From Anaerolineae bacterium (GTDB taxonomy: Bacteria; Chloroflexota; Anaerolineae; Promineifilales; Promineifilaceae), in the NCBI GenBank assembly GCA_019637635.1, contig JAHBVI010000074.1, positions 1 to 33,493 on the forward strand: a stretch of DNA of 33,493 nucleotides. The letters are read 5' to 3'. Position 1 is the stretch's first letter; each line of letters opens with the position of its first letter. Below are positions 21,919 through 30,307 of this stretch, piece by piece. The notes under the pieces are model-generated. The model was not told the DNA's origin. It searched no databases and saw only the letters and a program-made list of their open reading frames with translations. A program made the translations under genes and the position numbers.

Positions 21919-23055
21919 ATGTTAACCATTCAAGCTGATGTTTTCACTCCTGATGGGCTAATGAGAGATGGTGTGGTGGTGGTGGATGACGGCCGTATCA
22001 CGGCCGTAGCCCCCTCCTCCCACCACCCGGCGACTGTTCATGCGCCCGGTCATTTCCTGGTGCCTGGTTTTATAGATTTGCAGTTGAACGGCGCCTTTGG
22101 GCTGGATTTTACGCAGCAGCCGGAGACGATCTGGGAGGTGGCGACCCGGCTGCCGCAGTACGGCGTCACCGGCTTTTTGCCGACGGTGATTACTTCGCCG
22201 TTGGCGACGGTGCAAAAGGTGCAAGAGGTTATGGGGTCACGGCCGTCTGCTTTTGTCGGCGCGGAACCGTTGGGATTGCACCTGGAAGGGCCGTTCCTGA
22301 ATCCACAGAAAAAGGGGGCGCACAATCCCCGCCACCTGCAACTGCCCACCTTAAAAGCCGTCGCCGATTGGTCGCCGGAAACGCAGGTGCGGCTGGTGAC
22401 ATTGGCCCCAGAACTGCCGGGCGCGCTGCCCGTCATCACGGCGTTGGCGGAACGGGGCGTCATCGTCAGCGCCGGACACAGTATGGCCTCCTTTGCCGAA
22501 GCGAAAGCGGGTTTTGCCGCCGGGGTGCGGTATGGCACGCACCTGTTTAACGCCATGCCCGGCCTGCACCACCGCGAGCCGGGATTGATTGGCGCGCTGC
22601 TGGATGATGAACGGGTGGTAGTGGGCATTATCCCTGATGGGGTGCATGTACATCCGGCGCTGCTGAAAATGGCCTGGCAGGCAGCCGGGACGCGGTTGAA
22701 CGTGGTGACGGATGCGATGGCCGCATTGGGGATGCCGCCCGGCAATTATGACCTGGGCGATTTTCAGGTGACGGTGAACGAGACGACCTGCCGCCTGCCA
22801 GATGGCACATTAGCGGGCAGTATTTTGGGCATGGACACGGCCGTGCGCAATCTCATCACCTACACTGGCTGCTCTCTGGCGGAAGCGGTGGGTGCGGTTA
22901 CGGCCGTGCCCGCCGACCTGCTGGGTCTGGGCCGGCAAAAAGGTCGCATCGCCCCAGGCTGCGACGCCGACCTGGTATTATTGACGCCTGATTTACAAGT
23001 TGCCATGACGATGGTGCATGGCAACGTGGTCTATAATGTGACGAGTGATGCGTGA
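21919..23055 (+). CDS. nagA: N-acetylglucosamine-6-phosphate deacetylase
   Basis: A 378-residue amidohydrolase that converts GlcNAc-6-P to GlcN-6-P plus acetate. Motifs are DLQLNGAFGLDF (the Gln-x-Asn form of the first metal motif), LGLHLEGPFLNPQKKGAHN (metal Glu123), SAGHS (His187), GTHLFNAMP (His208) and VTDAMAALG (catalytic Asp265), then GSILGMDTAVRNLI. Length is standard. It is second in the nagZ-nagA-SIS series, about 60 bp after nagZ. No Shine-Dalgarno is present because the dyad occupies that position. The stop codon lies in the next dyad. Confidence 0.95.
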   Translation: MLTIQADVFTPDGLMRDGVVVVDDGRITAVAPSSHHPATVHAPGHFLVPGFIDLQLNGAFGLDFTQQPETIWEVATRLPQYGVTGFLPTVITSPLATVQKVQEVMGSRPSAFVGAEPLGLHLEGPFLNPQKKGAHNPRHLQLPTLKAVADWSPETQVRLVTLAPELPGALPVITALAERGVIVSAGHSMASFAEAKAGFAAGVRYGTHLFNAMPGLHHREPGLIGALLDDERVVVGIIPDGVHVHPALLKMAWQAAGTRLNVVTDAMAALGMPPGNYDLGDFQVTVNETTCRLPDGTLAGSILGMDTAVRNLITYTGCSLAEAVGAVTAVPADLLGLGRQKGRIAPGCDADLVLLTPDLQVAMTMVHGNVVYNVTSDA

Positions 23056-23091
23056 TGCGCGACCGGGAAGTCCTCACGCATCACGCATCAC
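23045..23091. repeat. Inverted repeat of the GTGATGCGTGA family at the nagA stop
   Basis: GTGATGCGTGATGCG (23045-23059) pairs perfectly with 23077-23091. The nagA stop is in the left arm. The next gene begins 15 bp after the right arm. Confidence 0.88.
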
Positions 23092-23106
23092 ACATCAAAA
23101 AAATCT

Positions 23107-24144
23107 ATGTCCCTATACGACGAAATCCATTCTCAACCTGAGATCTTGAAACTGAGCTATGAAAAAAACCTGGAAACCGTGCGCGCCATTGCTCAGGAAT
23201 TGCGGCAGCGCCAGATTCAGTACGCCTTTATGGCCGCGCGGGGCACATCCGACAATGCTGCCCGTTATGCCAATTATCTGTGGGGGGCGACGAACCATTT
23301 GCCGGTCGCCTTAGCCACGCCGTCCCTGTTCAGCCTGTATGACAGCCCGCCCCGGCTGGATGGGGCGCTGGTGATGGGCGTCTCCCAATCCGGCCAATCA
23401 CCGGACATTGTGAACGTGGTCGCCGAAGGCAAACGGCAGGGCCGCCCCACGCTGGCGATTACCAATGACCCTGATTCGCCGCTGGCGCAGACGGCCGATT
23501 ACGTGATTGATATTCAGGCGGGGCCGGAAAAAGCGGTGGCGGCGACCAAAACGTACACCACGCAACTGCTGGCCATGGCCATGCTCTCGGCGGCGTTAGC
23601 GGAGGATGAGGCCCGGCTGGCGCAGTTGGCGCAACTGCCGGAATGGGTGCGCGATGTGCTGCGCCAGGATGAACACATTGCCCGGTGCGCGCCGCGTTAC
23701 CGCTATATGCAGCAATGTGTGGTCTTGGGGCGGGGATACAATTATGCGACGGCGTTTGAATGGTCGTTGAAGTTGAAGGAATTGACTTACGTGGTGGCCG
23801 AGCCGTACTCGTCGGCCGATTTCCGGCATGGGCCGATTGCGGTGGTGGCGGACGGGTTTCCGGTGCTGGCAGTGGCCCCTGGCGGGGCGGTGTATGCCGA
23901 TATGTTGGCGCTGCTGCAAAAGTTGGCGCAGGAGCGGCGGGCGGAACTGTTGGTTATTTCTGATCAGCCGGAGGCGCTGGATTTGGCGACCAGCCCCATC
24001 CCTCTGCCCACCAGCGTCCCGGAGTGGCTGACGCCGCTGGTGAGCATTGTGCCGGGCCAGTTGTTTAGCTATTGGCTGACGGCCGTGAAAGGGTACAACA
24101 CGGAAGCGCCACGGGGGCTGAACAAAGTGACCAAAACGACGTGA
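23107..24144 (+). CDS. SIS-domain sugar isomerase, candidate glucosamine-6-phosphate deaminase (NagB-II)
   Basis: A 345-residue protein with two SIS domains and no glutaminase domain. SIS1 (about 30-165) contains AARGTSDNAARYANYL and MGVSQSGQSPDIVNV; SIS2 (about 195-330) contains VLGRGYNYATAFEWSLKLKELTYVVAEPYSSADFRHGPIA (seen in parts) with the conserved Glu-x-x-x-x-x-x-x-HGP region. The C-terminal KGYNTEAPRGLNKVTKT is shared with the GlmS isomerase half. Lacking the N-terminal Cys nucleophile domain, it most likely deaminates GlcN-6-P to fructose-6-P, the step after NagA. Other SIS aminosugar isomerases (AgaS, FrlB types) remain possible. No ribosome site is evident. Confidence 0.85.
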   Translation: MSLYDEIHSQPEILKLSYEKNLETVRAIAQELRQRQIQYAFMAARGTSDNAARYANYLWGATNHLPVALATPSLFSLYDSPPRLDGALVMGVSQSGQSPDIVNVVAEGKRQGRPTLAITNDPDSPLAQTADYVIDIQAGPEKAVAATKTYTTQLLAMAMLSAALAEDEARLAQLAQLPEWVRDVLRQDEHIARCAPRYRYMQQCVVLGRGYNYATAFEWSLKLKELTYVVAEPYSSADFRHGPIAVVADGFPVLAVAPGGAVYADMLALLQKLAQERRAELLVISDQPEALDLATSPIPLPTSVPEWLTPLVSIVPGQLFSYWLTAVKGYNTEAPRGLNKVTKTT

Positions 24145-24196
24145 TGCGTGACGTGTGATGCGTGCGGTCGGTCACGCATCACGTATCACGCATCAC
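24141..24196. repeat. Nested double inverted repeat of the GTGATGCGTGA family
   Basis: Two nested 10-bp dyads share the same arm GTGATGCGTG: 24141-24150 with 24187-24196, and 24155-24164 with 24173-24182. It lies between the convergent SIS and PA14 genes and contains the SIS stop codon. Bidirectional termination is plausible, although T-tracts are missing. Confidence 0.87.
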
Positions 24197-24201
24197 CCCT
24201 C

Positions 24202-25494
24202 TTAACGTCTTTCAAACTTCACCGCATCAAAAGCAATCAGCCGGGACAAATACGGTTCAAAGGTGACATCGGCCAGGGAGACGTAGTCGCTGCCGGTACC
24301 GCGGAAGGTGTAGGTACCAAGCGAGACCCACTGGTCGCTGTAGGCAGATTGGTTGACCACGCGCAAGGTAAACCCGTCGCGGTGGGAAATCCAGTAGCGG
24401 GCCTGGGCGGTGGTGGTGAAGCGGTCGGGAATGTAGACGAAAACTTCATACCGCTGCCCGGCGGCCAACTGTGGATACCAACGCGCCCAGTTGTAGTTGG
24501 CGCGGGTGGTGTCGTTGTTATGTGTCCAGAGCAGACGGCCGTTGTACCCTTCGGCTTCTGCGCGCCAACCACTGGCCGCGCCCCCTTTCACAAAACCGGC
24601 ATCCAGGTCATCCACGATCACCGTCCCGGCGGGGGGCGGCGGGCTGCCGACCAGTTCCCAACTGAGGTGGGCTTCGGCCAGGCCGGTATTTTCGTAATAC
24701 TCCATGCGCATCACGGCCGTGCCGCCCACGTAGATAACGCCGCTGTATGAACTGGCGGCCATATCGTGCCACTGGTCAATCAACAGATGGTCGTTCACCC
24801 ACAACCGTACCCCATCATCGGTACGGGTGGTGAAGCGGTAGTTACCCGCCGGGAGCGTGAGGGTATGCGTCCAGCGCACCGAAAAATGATCGGCGGGAAT
24901 GGTGGGGGCGGGTGAACCGGTACTCCAGTTGTAATCAATGAAGGCGTCGTTGCGGGTCAACACCGGCGCGCCGGAAAGGGTCTGGTTGTTAAAATAATCA
25001 CCGCGCCAGACGCTGGTATTGATCGGCGTCAGCCCCCAGGAAACTTTGGCCACGGCAAAACCGGCGTTTTCATAATACTCTACCCGGACGGTGTGATGTC
25101 CGGCTGAAAGTGGCACGTCTTCAAAGTAGGTCTGCGCCGGGTGGTCGTACCACTGGTTGATAATGGGCTGGTCATCCACCCAGAGGCGAATGCCATCGTC
25201 GGTGGTGGCCGTGAAGCGGTAACTACCGGCAGGCACATCAATTACCTTTGTCCAGCGCGCCGAGAAGTTGTCGGGGGTGATGGCCGGGTCGGGTGAACCG
25301 GTTCCCCAATCCCAGTTAATATCGGCTTCGGTGCGTTGCAGGGCGGGCGGGCCGGCGAGCGTCTGGTTGTTCCAATAGCTGGCCTGCCAGGCGGGATCGG
25401 TGTGTTGTGGCTCCGGCTGTCCCTGGGCGTAGACGGCCGTAGCAAACAGCAAACTAAAGGATAGGATCAGCAGAAAAGATGTTTTGCGTAACAT
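24202..25494 (-). CDS. Secreted protein with two PA14 domains and a golvesin-like C-terminal domain
   Basis: A 430-residue exported protein. The signal peptide is MLRKTSFLLILSFSLLFA followed by TAVYA, with cleavage probably after AYA (about residue 23). Two PA14-type beta-barrels follow (about 35-155 and 160-285). Each has the WxxxYWNNQTL or YFNNQTL opening, a SARWT/SVRWT strand, FTxxTDDGxRLWVDD and HTVRVEYYEN. Residues about 293-428 form a golvesin-C/Xly-like carbohydrate-binding domain (DDLDAGFVKGG, YNGRLLWTHNND, VSLGTYTFRGTGSDYVSLAD). There is no catalytic domain, so it is probably a glycan-binding exoprotein. AGGAGG (25506-25501) lies 6 nt before the ATG at 25494. It is convergent with the amino-sugar cluster. 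Confidence 0.88.
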   Translation of the reverse strand: MLRKTSFLLILSFSLLFATAVYAQGQPEPQHTDPAWQASYWNNQTLAGPPALQRTEADINWDWGTGSPDPAITPDNFSARWTKVIDVPAGSYRFTATTDDGIRLWVDDQPIINQWYDHPAQTYFEDVPLSAGHHTVRVEYYENAGFAVAKVSWGLTPINTSVWRGDYFNNQTLSGAPVLTRNDAFIDYNWSTGSPAPTIPADHFSVRWTHTLTLPAGNYRFTTRTDDGVRLWVNDHLLIDQWHDMAASSYSGVIYVGGTAVMRMEYYENTGLAEAHLSWELVGSPPPPAGTVIVDDLDAGFVKGGAASGWRAEAEGYNGRLLWTHNNDTTRANYNWARWYPQLAAGQRYEVFVYIPDRFTTTAQARYWISHRDGFTLRVVNQSAYSDQWVSLGTYTFRGTGSDYVSLADVTFEPYLSRLIAFDAVKFERR

Positions 25495-25522
25495 GATGGA
25501 CCTCCTTCCATCGCAACTACAC

Positions 25523-25550
25523 AGTCTAATTTGAGGCCATCATAGAACAA
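25523..25550 (-). promoter_or_regulatory. Candidate promoter of the PA14 protein gene
   Basis: On the minus strand TTGTTC (25550-25545), a 16-bp spacer and TAGACT (25528-25523). Both hexamers deviate from consensus. Confidence 0.35.
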
Positions 25551-25634
25551 GGGGGAGGGGGATACTGCACGGCCGTGTGCCTGCCGCTATACCTTTTCTC
25601 TACTAACCCGTGAAGGAAACGGGAATACGCCCAA

Positions 25635-25665
25635 TAAAAAAGCGGGCTACTTGTAGCCCGCTTTT
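25635..25665 (-). terminator. Rho-independent terminator of the peptide transporter operon
   Basis: AGCGGGCTAC-ttg-TAGCCCGCT is flanked by A-rich (25635-25640) and T-rich ends. Read leftward it gives a strong stem followed by U6, 24 bp after the oppC stop. The flanking symmetry would also serve plus-strand transcription. Confidence 0.88.
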
Positions 25666-25688
25666 CACACATTACACGTCACACGTCA

Positions 25689-26753
25689 TCAACCAATTTT
25701 CCCCCGTAACTTCGGGTCCAAAATATCTCGCAGCGCGTCCCCCAATAAATTCCAACCCAGTCCATACAGCAGCAAGGCGATGGCCGGGAACACAATGACG
25801 TACCAGAAAGTGTCCAACGACACGATATAGTTCCGGGCAAAACTCACAATCTGGCCCCAGTCCGCATAACCCGGTTCCACGCCCACGCCCAGGAAACTTA
25901 GCGCCGCAAAGCTTAGCACGATAGACCCCATATCCAGTGACAGGAATACCAGTGTGGGGAAAATGGCATTGGGCAGTACGTGTTTGAGAATAATATGGGT
26001 ATCTCTTGCGCCGCTGGCCCTGGCGGCCATCACGTAATCTCGTTCCTTATTTGACAAAATATCGCCGCGCAACAAACGGGCGTAACCCATCCAGCCAAAG
26101 ACAATCAAGGCAATCATCGCCGGCCACAAACTGCGGCCAAAGATAGGAACCAGAATAGAGGACAGCACCAGCACGGCCACCAGACTGGGAAAAACGACAA
26201 AAATTTCCAGTATGCGCATCAGCATTTCATCCACCAGGCCGCCAAAATAACCGGCCACCGAGCCAACTAAAATACCGACGATGGCTGATACGGCGACAAC
26301 GGCCGTGCCCGCCAGCAGCGCCGTCCGTGTGCCCCATACCAGGGCGTACCAGATGTCATACTGCCCCCCGGTGGTGCCCAACAAATGCACCCACTCCTCA
26401 TTACCGGTCAGACTATACCACCTGGGCACATAATAAGGCGCATTTTTATTCCAAGGCGTCCCCGGCGGTTTGGGTTCCGGCAAGAAACCATCACGCGGAA
26501 TTTGATAGGGGTTTGCGCCAGGTTTCGGCGGCGGCGCTAACACAGGCGCAAACAGGGCAACCAAAATAAAACCGGTTACGATGATCAGCCCCAATACGGA
26601 AAGCGGGTTGGTGAATATACCTTTTATCAGGCGCGCCCACTCTGGCCCCACCGCTTTTTCCAGCCGACTGGGTGGCCGCAGAAAGCCCTCGTCCAGAGGA
26701 ATACCGGCGGGTCTGCCCGCCGGGGTTACTGCCTCGCTGGTATTGATTGTCAT
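25689..26753 (-). CDS. oppC: Oligopeptide/dipeptide ABC transporter permease, OppC/DppC type
   Basis: A 354-residue inner-membrane permease with a cytoplasmic N-terminal extension (about 50 residues), the OppC_N helix NPLSVLGLIIVTGFILVALFAPVLAP, a periplasmic insert of about 70 residues, and the core with the EAA loop YVMAARASGARDTHIILKHVLPNAIFP, where the ATPase docks. The C-terminal GWNLLGDALRDILDPKLRGKIG is diagnostic of DppC/OppC. AGAGGTG about 6 nt before the ATG at 26753 supports that start; an in-frame ATG at 26798 lies in a hairpin region without a ribosome site. It is the last gene of the operon, followed by a terminator. Confidence 0.94.
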   Translation of the reverse strand: MTINTSEAVTPAGRPAGIPLDEGFLRPPSRLEKAVGPEWARLIKGIFTNPLSVLGLIIVTGFILVALFAPVLAPPPKPGANPYQIPRDGFLPEPKPPGTPWNKNAPYYVPRWYSLTGNEEWVHLLGTTGGQYDIWYALVWGTRTALLAGTAVVAVSAIVGILVGSVAGYFGGLVDEMLMRILEIFVVFPSLVAVLVLSSILVPIFGRSLWPAMIALIVFGWMGYARLLRGDILSNKERDYVMAARASGARDTHIILKHVLPNAIFPTLVFLSLDMGSIVLSFAALSFLGVGVEPGYADWGQIVSFARNYIVSLDTFWYVIVFPAIALLLYGLGWNLLGDALRDILDPKLRGKIG

Positions 26754-26778
26754 ATCTACACCTCTGCTTTGCTGATAG

Positions 26779-26849
26779 TGCCGGTTTCCGACCGGCATTT
26801 CATCATTATGCTGTTAGAAGTTCAACTTCTTTGGAGAAGTTGAACTTCT
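26779..26849. repeat. Two hairpins between oppB and oppC, one of the AGAAGTTCAACTT family
   Basis: TGCCGGT-ttccg-ACCGGCA lies at 26779-26797. AGAAGTTCAACTTCT (26816-26830) pairs perfectly with 26835-26849 around TTGG. The second shares its arm with 16257-16316, 10.5 kb away. Confidence 0.85.
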
Positions 26850-26853
26850 TATC

Positions 26854-27918
26854 CTAAGAAAGACGTATACGCGGATCAATCACCACGTAGAGAATATCTA
26901 CAATCAAATACGCCCCAATAAACAAGATGCCATTAAACAGAGCAAACCCCAACATAGTAATGACATCCAGGGTGACGGCCGCTTCCGCTGCCATTTGCCC
27001 CAGACCAGGGTAATTAAAAATCGTTTCGGTCACCACCGCGCCATTCATCAAACCGGCCAGCGTGGCCCCGGCAATCGTCACCACGGGGATGAGCGCATTG
27101 CGGCGAATATGGCGGTTAACCACCGTCCGCTCCTTCAACCCTTTTGACCGGGCCGTGCGCACATAATCTTGCCGCATCTCTTCCAGCATAGATGAGCGCG
27201 TAACGCGCAGCAAAAGCGCCCACTGAATGACGGCCAGCGTAATGACCGGCATTACCAGATGTGCCAGCGCATCCATAAAAATATCAAACCGTAAATTCAA
27301 CAGCGCATCCACCGTCATCATCTTAGTGTACTGGGTAAAACCAGGCCGGGTAACTTCCAACGCAAATTGGGTTGATAAGCGTCCTGGGGCAAACCAGCCA
27401 AGCCGGGCATAAAAAATCAGGAGTAACAGCAATCCCAACACAAAGGTGGGGATTGACCAGCCCAGCGTGGCAAAAATACGGGACACCTGATCCACCGGTT
27501 TGTTGTGGTTTAGCGCCGCTTTCATACCCATCCAGATGCCGCCGGCAATAATGGGTATCATGGCCCACAAGGCCAGTTCCAGCGTGGCCGGGAATCGCCG
27601 CTGCAGCATATCAATAACCGGTTCGCGGCCGGTCCGGGAAAAACCCAGGTCGCCACGCAAAATGCCCCCCACAACATCACCGGTTTGGGGGTCCTGGCGC
27701 CCTACCAGCCAATACCAGTATTGCAAATGAATCGGAGCGTCCAGACCGTATCGTTGGATGATGGCATTAATCTGATTTTCGGTTTTGGGCACATCACGCA
27801 CATACAGAGCCGAGCGCTCAACCGGTCCCAGGATTTGCATCATGGCAAAAATCAGAAAGGTGACACCCATCAGGGTAATGGGCATGATCAACAAGCGGCG
27901 AATGATATAAGTGGTCAT
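26854..27918 (-). CDS. oppB: Oligopeptide/dipeptide ABC transporter permease, OppB/DppB type
   Basis: A 354-residue permease starting MTTYIIRRLLIMPITLMGVTFLIF, the usual OppB N-terminal helix. It contains the periplasmic region with RYGLDAPIHLQYWYWL, the signature GDLGFSRTGREPV, the EAA loop YVRTARSKGLKERTVVNRHIRRNALIPVV and the C-terminal VDILYVVIDPRIRLS. It pairs with OppC to form the translocation pore. GAGGT about 5 nt before the ATG at 27918 supports the start. It is separated from oppA by two hairpins and possibly has its own promoter. Confidence 0.95.
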   Translation of the reverse strand: MTTYIIRRLLIMPITLMGVTFLIFAMMQILGPVERSALYVRDVPKTENQINAIIQRYGLDAPIHLQYWYWLVGRQDPQTGDVVGGILRGDLGFSRTGREPVIDMLQRRFPATLELALWAMIPIIAGGIWMGMKAALNHNKPVDQVSRIFATLGWSIPTFVLGLLLLLIFYARLGWFAPGRLSTQFALEVTRPGFTQYTKMMTVDALLNLRFDIFMDALAHLVMPVITLAVIQWALLLRVTRSSMLEEMRQDYVRTARSKGLKERTVVNRHIRRNALIPVVTIAGATLAGLMNGAVVTETIFNYPGLGQMAAEAAVTLDVITMLGFALFNGILFIGAYLIVDILYVVIDPRIRLS

Positions 27919-27968
27919 ACGTACCTCACATACTCAAAAAATGGTGATGGTGTGTTTTTCATACAGTC

Positions 27969-27974
27969 ATTATA
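27969..27974 (-). promoter_or_regulatory. Candidate internal -10 for oppBC
   Basis: A perfect TATAAT on the minus strand (27974-27969), 51 bp before the oppB start. It is downstream of the oppA hairpins. A consensus -35 is not visible at 16-18 bp. Confidence 0.4.
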
Positions 27975-28091
27975 CGTTGTTTATTCCACGTCTTATGGCT
28001 GCCTTTCAAGAAAATCCACTACATATTCTGTTACAAGCGTTCACAATCTGCACTGGATTTGCTTGAAATGATGGATGGAACAAGGAAAGAA

Positions 28092-28117
28092 GGCGGTATT
28101 CGCCACAGAATACCGCC
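28092..28117. terminator. Second hairpin downstream of oppA
   Basis: GGCGGTATTC-gccaca-GAATACCGCC is a perfect 10-bp stem. Leftward it is followed by a pyrimidine-rich TTCTTTCCTT. Confidence 0.7.
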
Positions 28118-28126
28118 CTTTTGCCT

Positions 28127-28166
28127 AAAAAGGACTGGCGGCAGCCAGTTAATGGCTGCCGCCAGT
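28127..28166 (-). terminator. First hairpin and T-tract directly downstream of oppA
   Basis: Perfect 14-bp arms (28134-28147 and 28153-28166) around GTTAA. Leftward the stem is followed by CC and T5 (28131-28127). It lies 15 bp after the oppA stop and is strong enough to end most transcripts or to protect the oppA mRNA 3' end. Confidence 0.85.
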
Positions 28167-28180
28167 GCCAGAAACCAGGT

Positions 28181-30274
28181 TTATTTCAGGGACAAGGGAT
28201 AGTAGTAGGTGTCGAAGTAGATGGGGTTGAAGTACCAGCCGTCTACCCACCGCTGTTCATAGCGGGCGCCCAAAGCCTGGGCCAGCGTCACCTGAATGGC
28301 CAGATCGTGATGCAGCTGCTGCAATTCAAAGTAGATTTGTTCACGTTCGGCCGGATCGGCGGTGGCCACACCGGCATCCACTAACGCCTTGAACTGGTCA
28401 ACGATCTCAGTTGGCAGCTTCTGACGGCCGGCATAGGTGCCAATGGTGAACGGCTGCACCCAGTTGTGCGGGTCGTGGATGTCCTCAACCCAACCGCTGG
28501 CGATGACCGGAATCTGGGAGGCGCGGAAGGTGCGCAGGAAGGTGGGCCAGGGCAGGCCAATGCACTCTACCTGGTACTTATCATTGATTGCGCCCAGTTC
28601 GGCCTGCAAAATTTCGCAGATTGTCTGGCGGGTGGTGTTACCGGTGTTATAGCCAACCTGGAAGCGGAAGCCAACTTCTGGTAATTGCCCGTCCCAGGCC
28701 TGAGCCAATTCGGCTGCGCATTGTTCGGGATCATAGGGATAGTAAGCGCCATCCTCGTTATAACCCAGCATACCCAGAATGATGGGGCCATTGTTGCGCA
28801 CGCCTTCGCCGTTGAGTGCTTCGGCAATGTAGGTGTCATAGTCAAAGCAGTAGTTCATCGCTTTGCGCACATGGATGTCCGAGAAGAAGTTTGACGGAAT
28901 ACCATTGCCATCCAACTGGCCGCTGCCGATGTACGGTGAGGACTCACCAACATCAAAGGTCATAAACATGTCGGTGCGGGAGGCGTTGGGCAGGTTGCCC
29001 CATTTGCGCAGGGGCCCATTGGGATTGTTGGGGTTTGGCGTACATTCACCGGTGGCGTAATCGCAGAATTCACCAACGTAGGCATCCACCTCTGGCCGGT
29101 TAGCCACAGGCACGGCCACGGACTCGGCGTCACCAACTTGCAGGGAGGTGAAGCGGGTACCCCATTCGTTCACCAGGGAGACAACGATGGTTTTAATGGC
29201 GGCGGGGCCGGCCGGGCCACCTTCCCACATGGGGTCATCGGCGGCGCGCCAGTAGTTGTCATTGGCTACCATAACGTAACCCTGGCCAGGCGTCCAGCTT
29301 TCCAACATGAAGGGGCCGGTGCCGTTGATCACGGTAGAGAGTTCGTCGTTTTCAGAGCCGGGAGCATAGTAATTTTGCCAGGTATCGCAACTGCCATCCC
29401 AGGCGCCTTGTTCCATGGCCCATTCCATGTCCAGGACGGACCCCCAGGTTTGGGCGATGGTGGCCAGGAAGGGCCCCCAGGGCACGGCCAGATTGAAAGT
29501 AACGGTGCCGGCGGCGTCGTCAGCGACGACAGCGGCTTGTACAGCTTCACAGGCGGCTACCAGCGCGGCGGGATCTGCACCTTTCAGCGCATCGGGGTCG
29601 CCTTCATAGGTTCCTTCGGCATCAACCAGGTAGGTGATGTCGTGGTATCCACCACCCATAAGTGGCTCAATCAACAGCCATTGCGGGCCATTGGGGTCTG
29701 ATTGCAGCAGGCCGCGCTGGAAGGTGTAGGCCACGTCGTGAGGTTCCAGGGTGCCACCTTCGTGGAAGGTGACGCCTTCGCGGATGTTGAAGGTGTAGGT
29801 GAGGCCATCTTCGGAGATGAGGCCGTTGTCCACACTGGGTACTTCTTTGGCCAGGACGGGAACGAAGGTGTTGGCGTCCTCACGGTTGAAGAAGATGAGC
29901 GGCTCCATGGTGTTAAAGATGAGGCCGCCGCTGGCGGTGTCATAGGCCAGGTTGGGGTCCATGGTGTCAATGTCGCCAAACGTCTGGGTGCGATAGGTGG
30001 TGTTATCTGCAGCCGTGAAATCAGCGGGGGCTGTTTCTTCGCCGGGCGCCGGCACTTCCACGGTGACGGTCTCGACGACGGTTTCCACGATGGTTTCGGT
30101 GACAACACGGGTGACTTCGACTTCCTGGCCTTCTACCGTCACGGTTTCCACGACGGTGGTTTCCACGACGCGGGTGACTTCAACGGTTTGCACCTCGGGC
30201 TGGCAGGCGGCAATCGCCAGGGCAAGGATGGCAAAAGCCGCTAACCAAAATAGTGATTTTTTTTGCGTAAACAT
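28181..30274 (-). CDS. oppA: Peptide ABC transporter substrate-binding lipoprotein (OppA/DppA type)
   Basis: A 697-residue SBP_bac_5 protein. The signal peptide ends in a lipobox IAAC (Cys24). Residues 28-74 are a striking Val/Thr/Glu repeat (VEVTRVVETTVVETVTVE, then VEVTRVVTETIVETVVET), a linker of a kind seen in Chloroflexota binding proteins. The binding domain follows: FGDIDTMDPNLAYDTASGG, LTYTFNIREGVTFHEGGTLEPHDVAYTFQR and GTGPFMLESWTPGQGYVMVANDNYW (seen in parts), later HVRKAMNYCFDYDTYI. It captures peptides outside the membrane for OppBC. GGAGGAG about 6 nt before the ATG fixes the start at 30274. It contains no ACGGCCGT octamer. Confidence 0.94.
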   Translation of the reverse strand: MFTQKKSLFWLAAFAILALAIAACQPEVQTVEVTRVVETTVVETVTVEGQEVEVTRVVTETIVETVVETVTVEVPAPGEETAPADFTAADNTTYRTQTFGDIDTMDPNLAYDTASGGLIFNTMEPLIFFNREDANTFVPVLAKEVPSVDNGLISEDGLTYTFNIREGVTFHEGGTLEPHDVAYTFQRGLLQSDPNGPQWLLIEPLMGGGYHDITYLVDAEGTYEGDPDALKGADPAALVAACEAVQAAVVADDAAGTVTFNLAVPWGPFLATIAQTWGSVLDMEWAMEQGAWDGSCDTWQNYYAPGSENDELSTVINGTGPFMLESWTPGQGYVMVANDNYWRAADDPMWEGGPAGPAAIKTIVVSLVNEWGTRFTSLQVGDAESVAVPVANRPEVDAYVGEFCDYATGECTPNPNNPNGPLRKWGNLPNASRTDMFMTFDVGESSPYIGSGQLDGNGIPSNFFSDIHVRKAMNYCFDYDTYIAEALNGEGVRNNGPIILGMLGYNEDGAYYPYDPEQCAAELAQAWDGQLPEVGFRFQVGYNTGNTTRQTICEILQAELGAINDKYQVECIGLPWPTFLRTFRASQIPVIASGWVEDIHDPHNWVQPFTIGTYAGRQKLPTEIVDQFKALVDAGVATADPAEREQIYFELQQLHHDLAIQVTLAQALGARYEQRWVDGWYFNPIYFDTYYYPLSLK

Positions 30275-30307
30275 TGAATCTCCTCCACATTTGAGATTAT
30301 CGGGGTT

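Noticed and set aside
29702..30244. Long plus-strand frames opposite the 5' end of oppA
   Set aside because: They are produced by the Val/Thr/Glu codon repeat of OppA read in reverse. The Gly/Val/His-rich translation is not protein-like.
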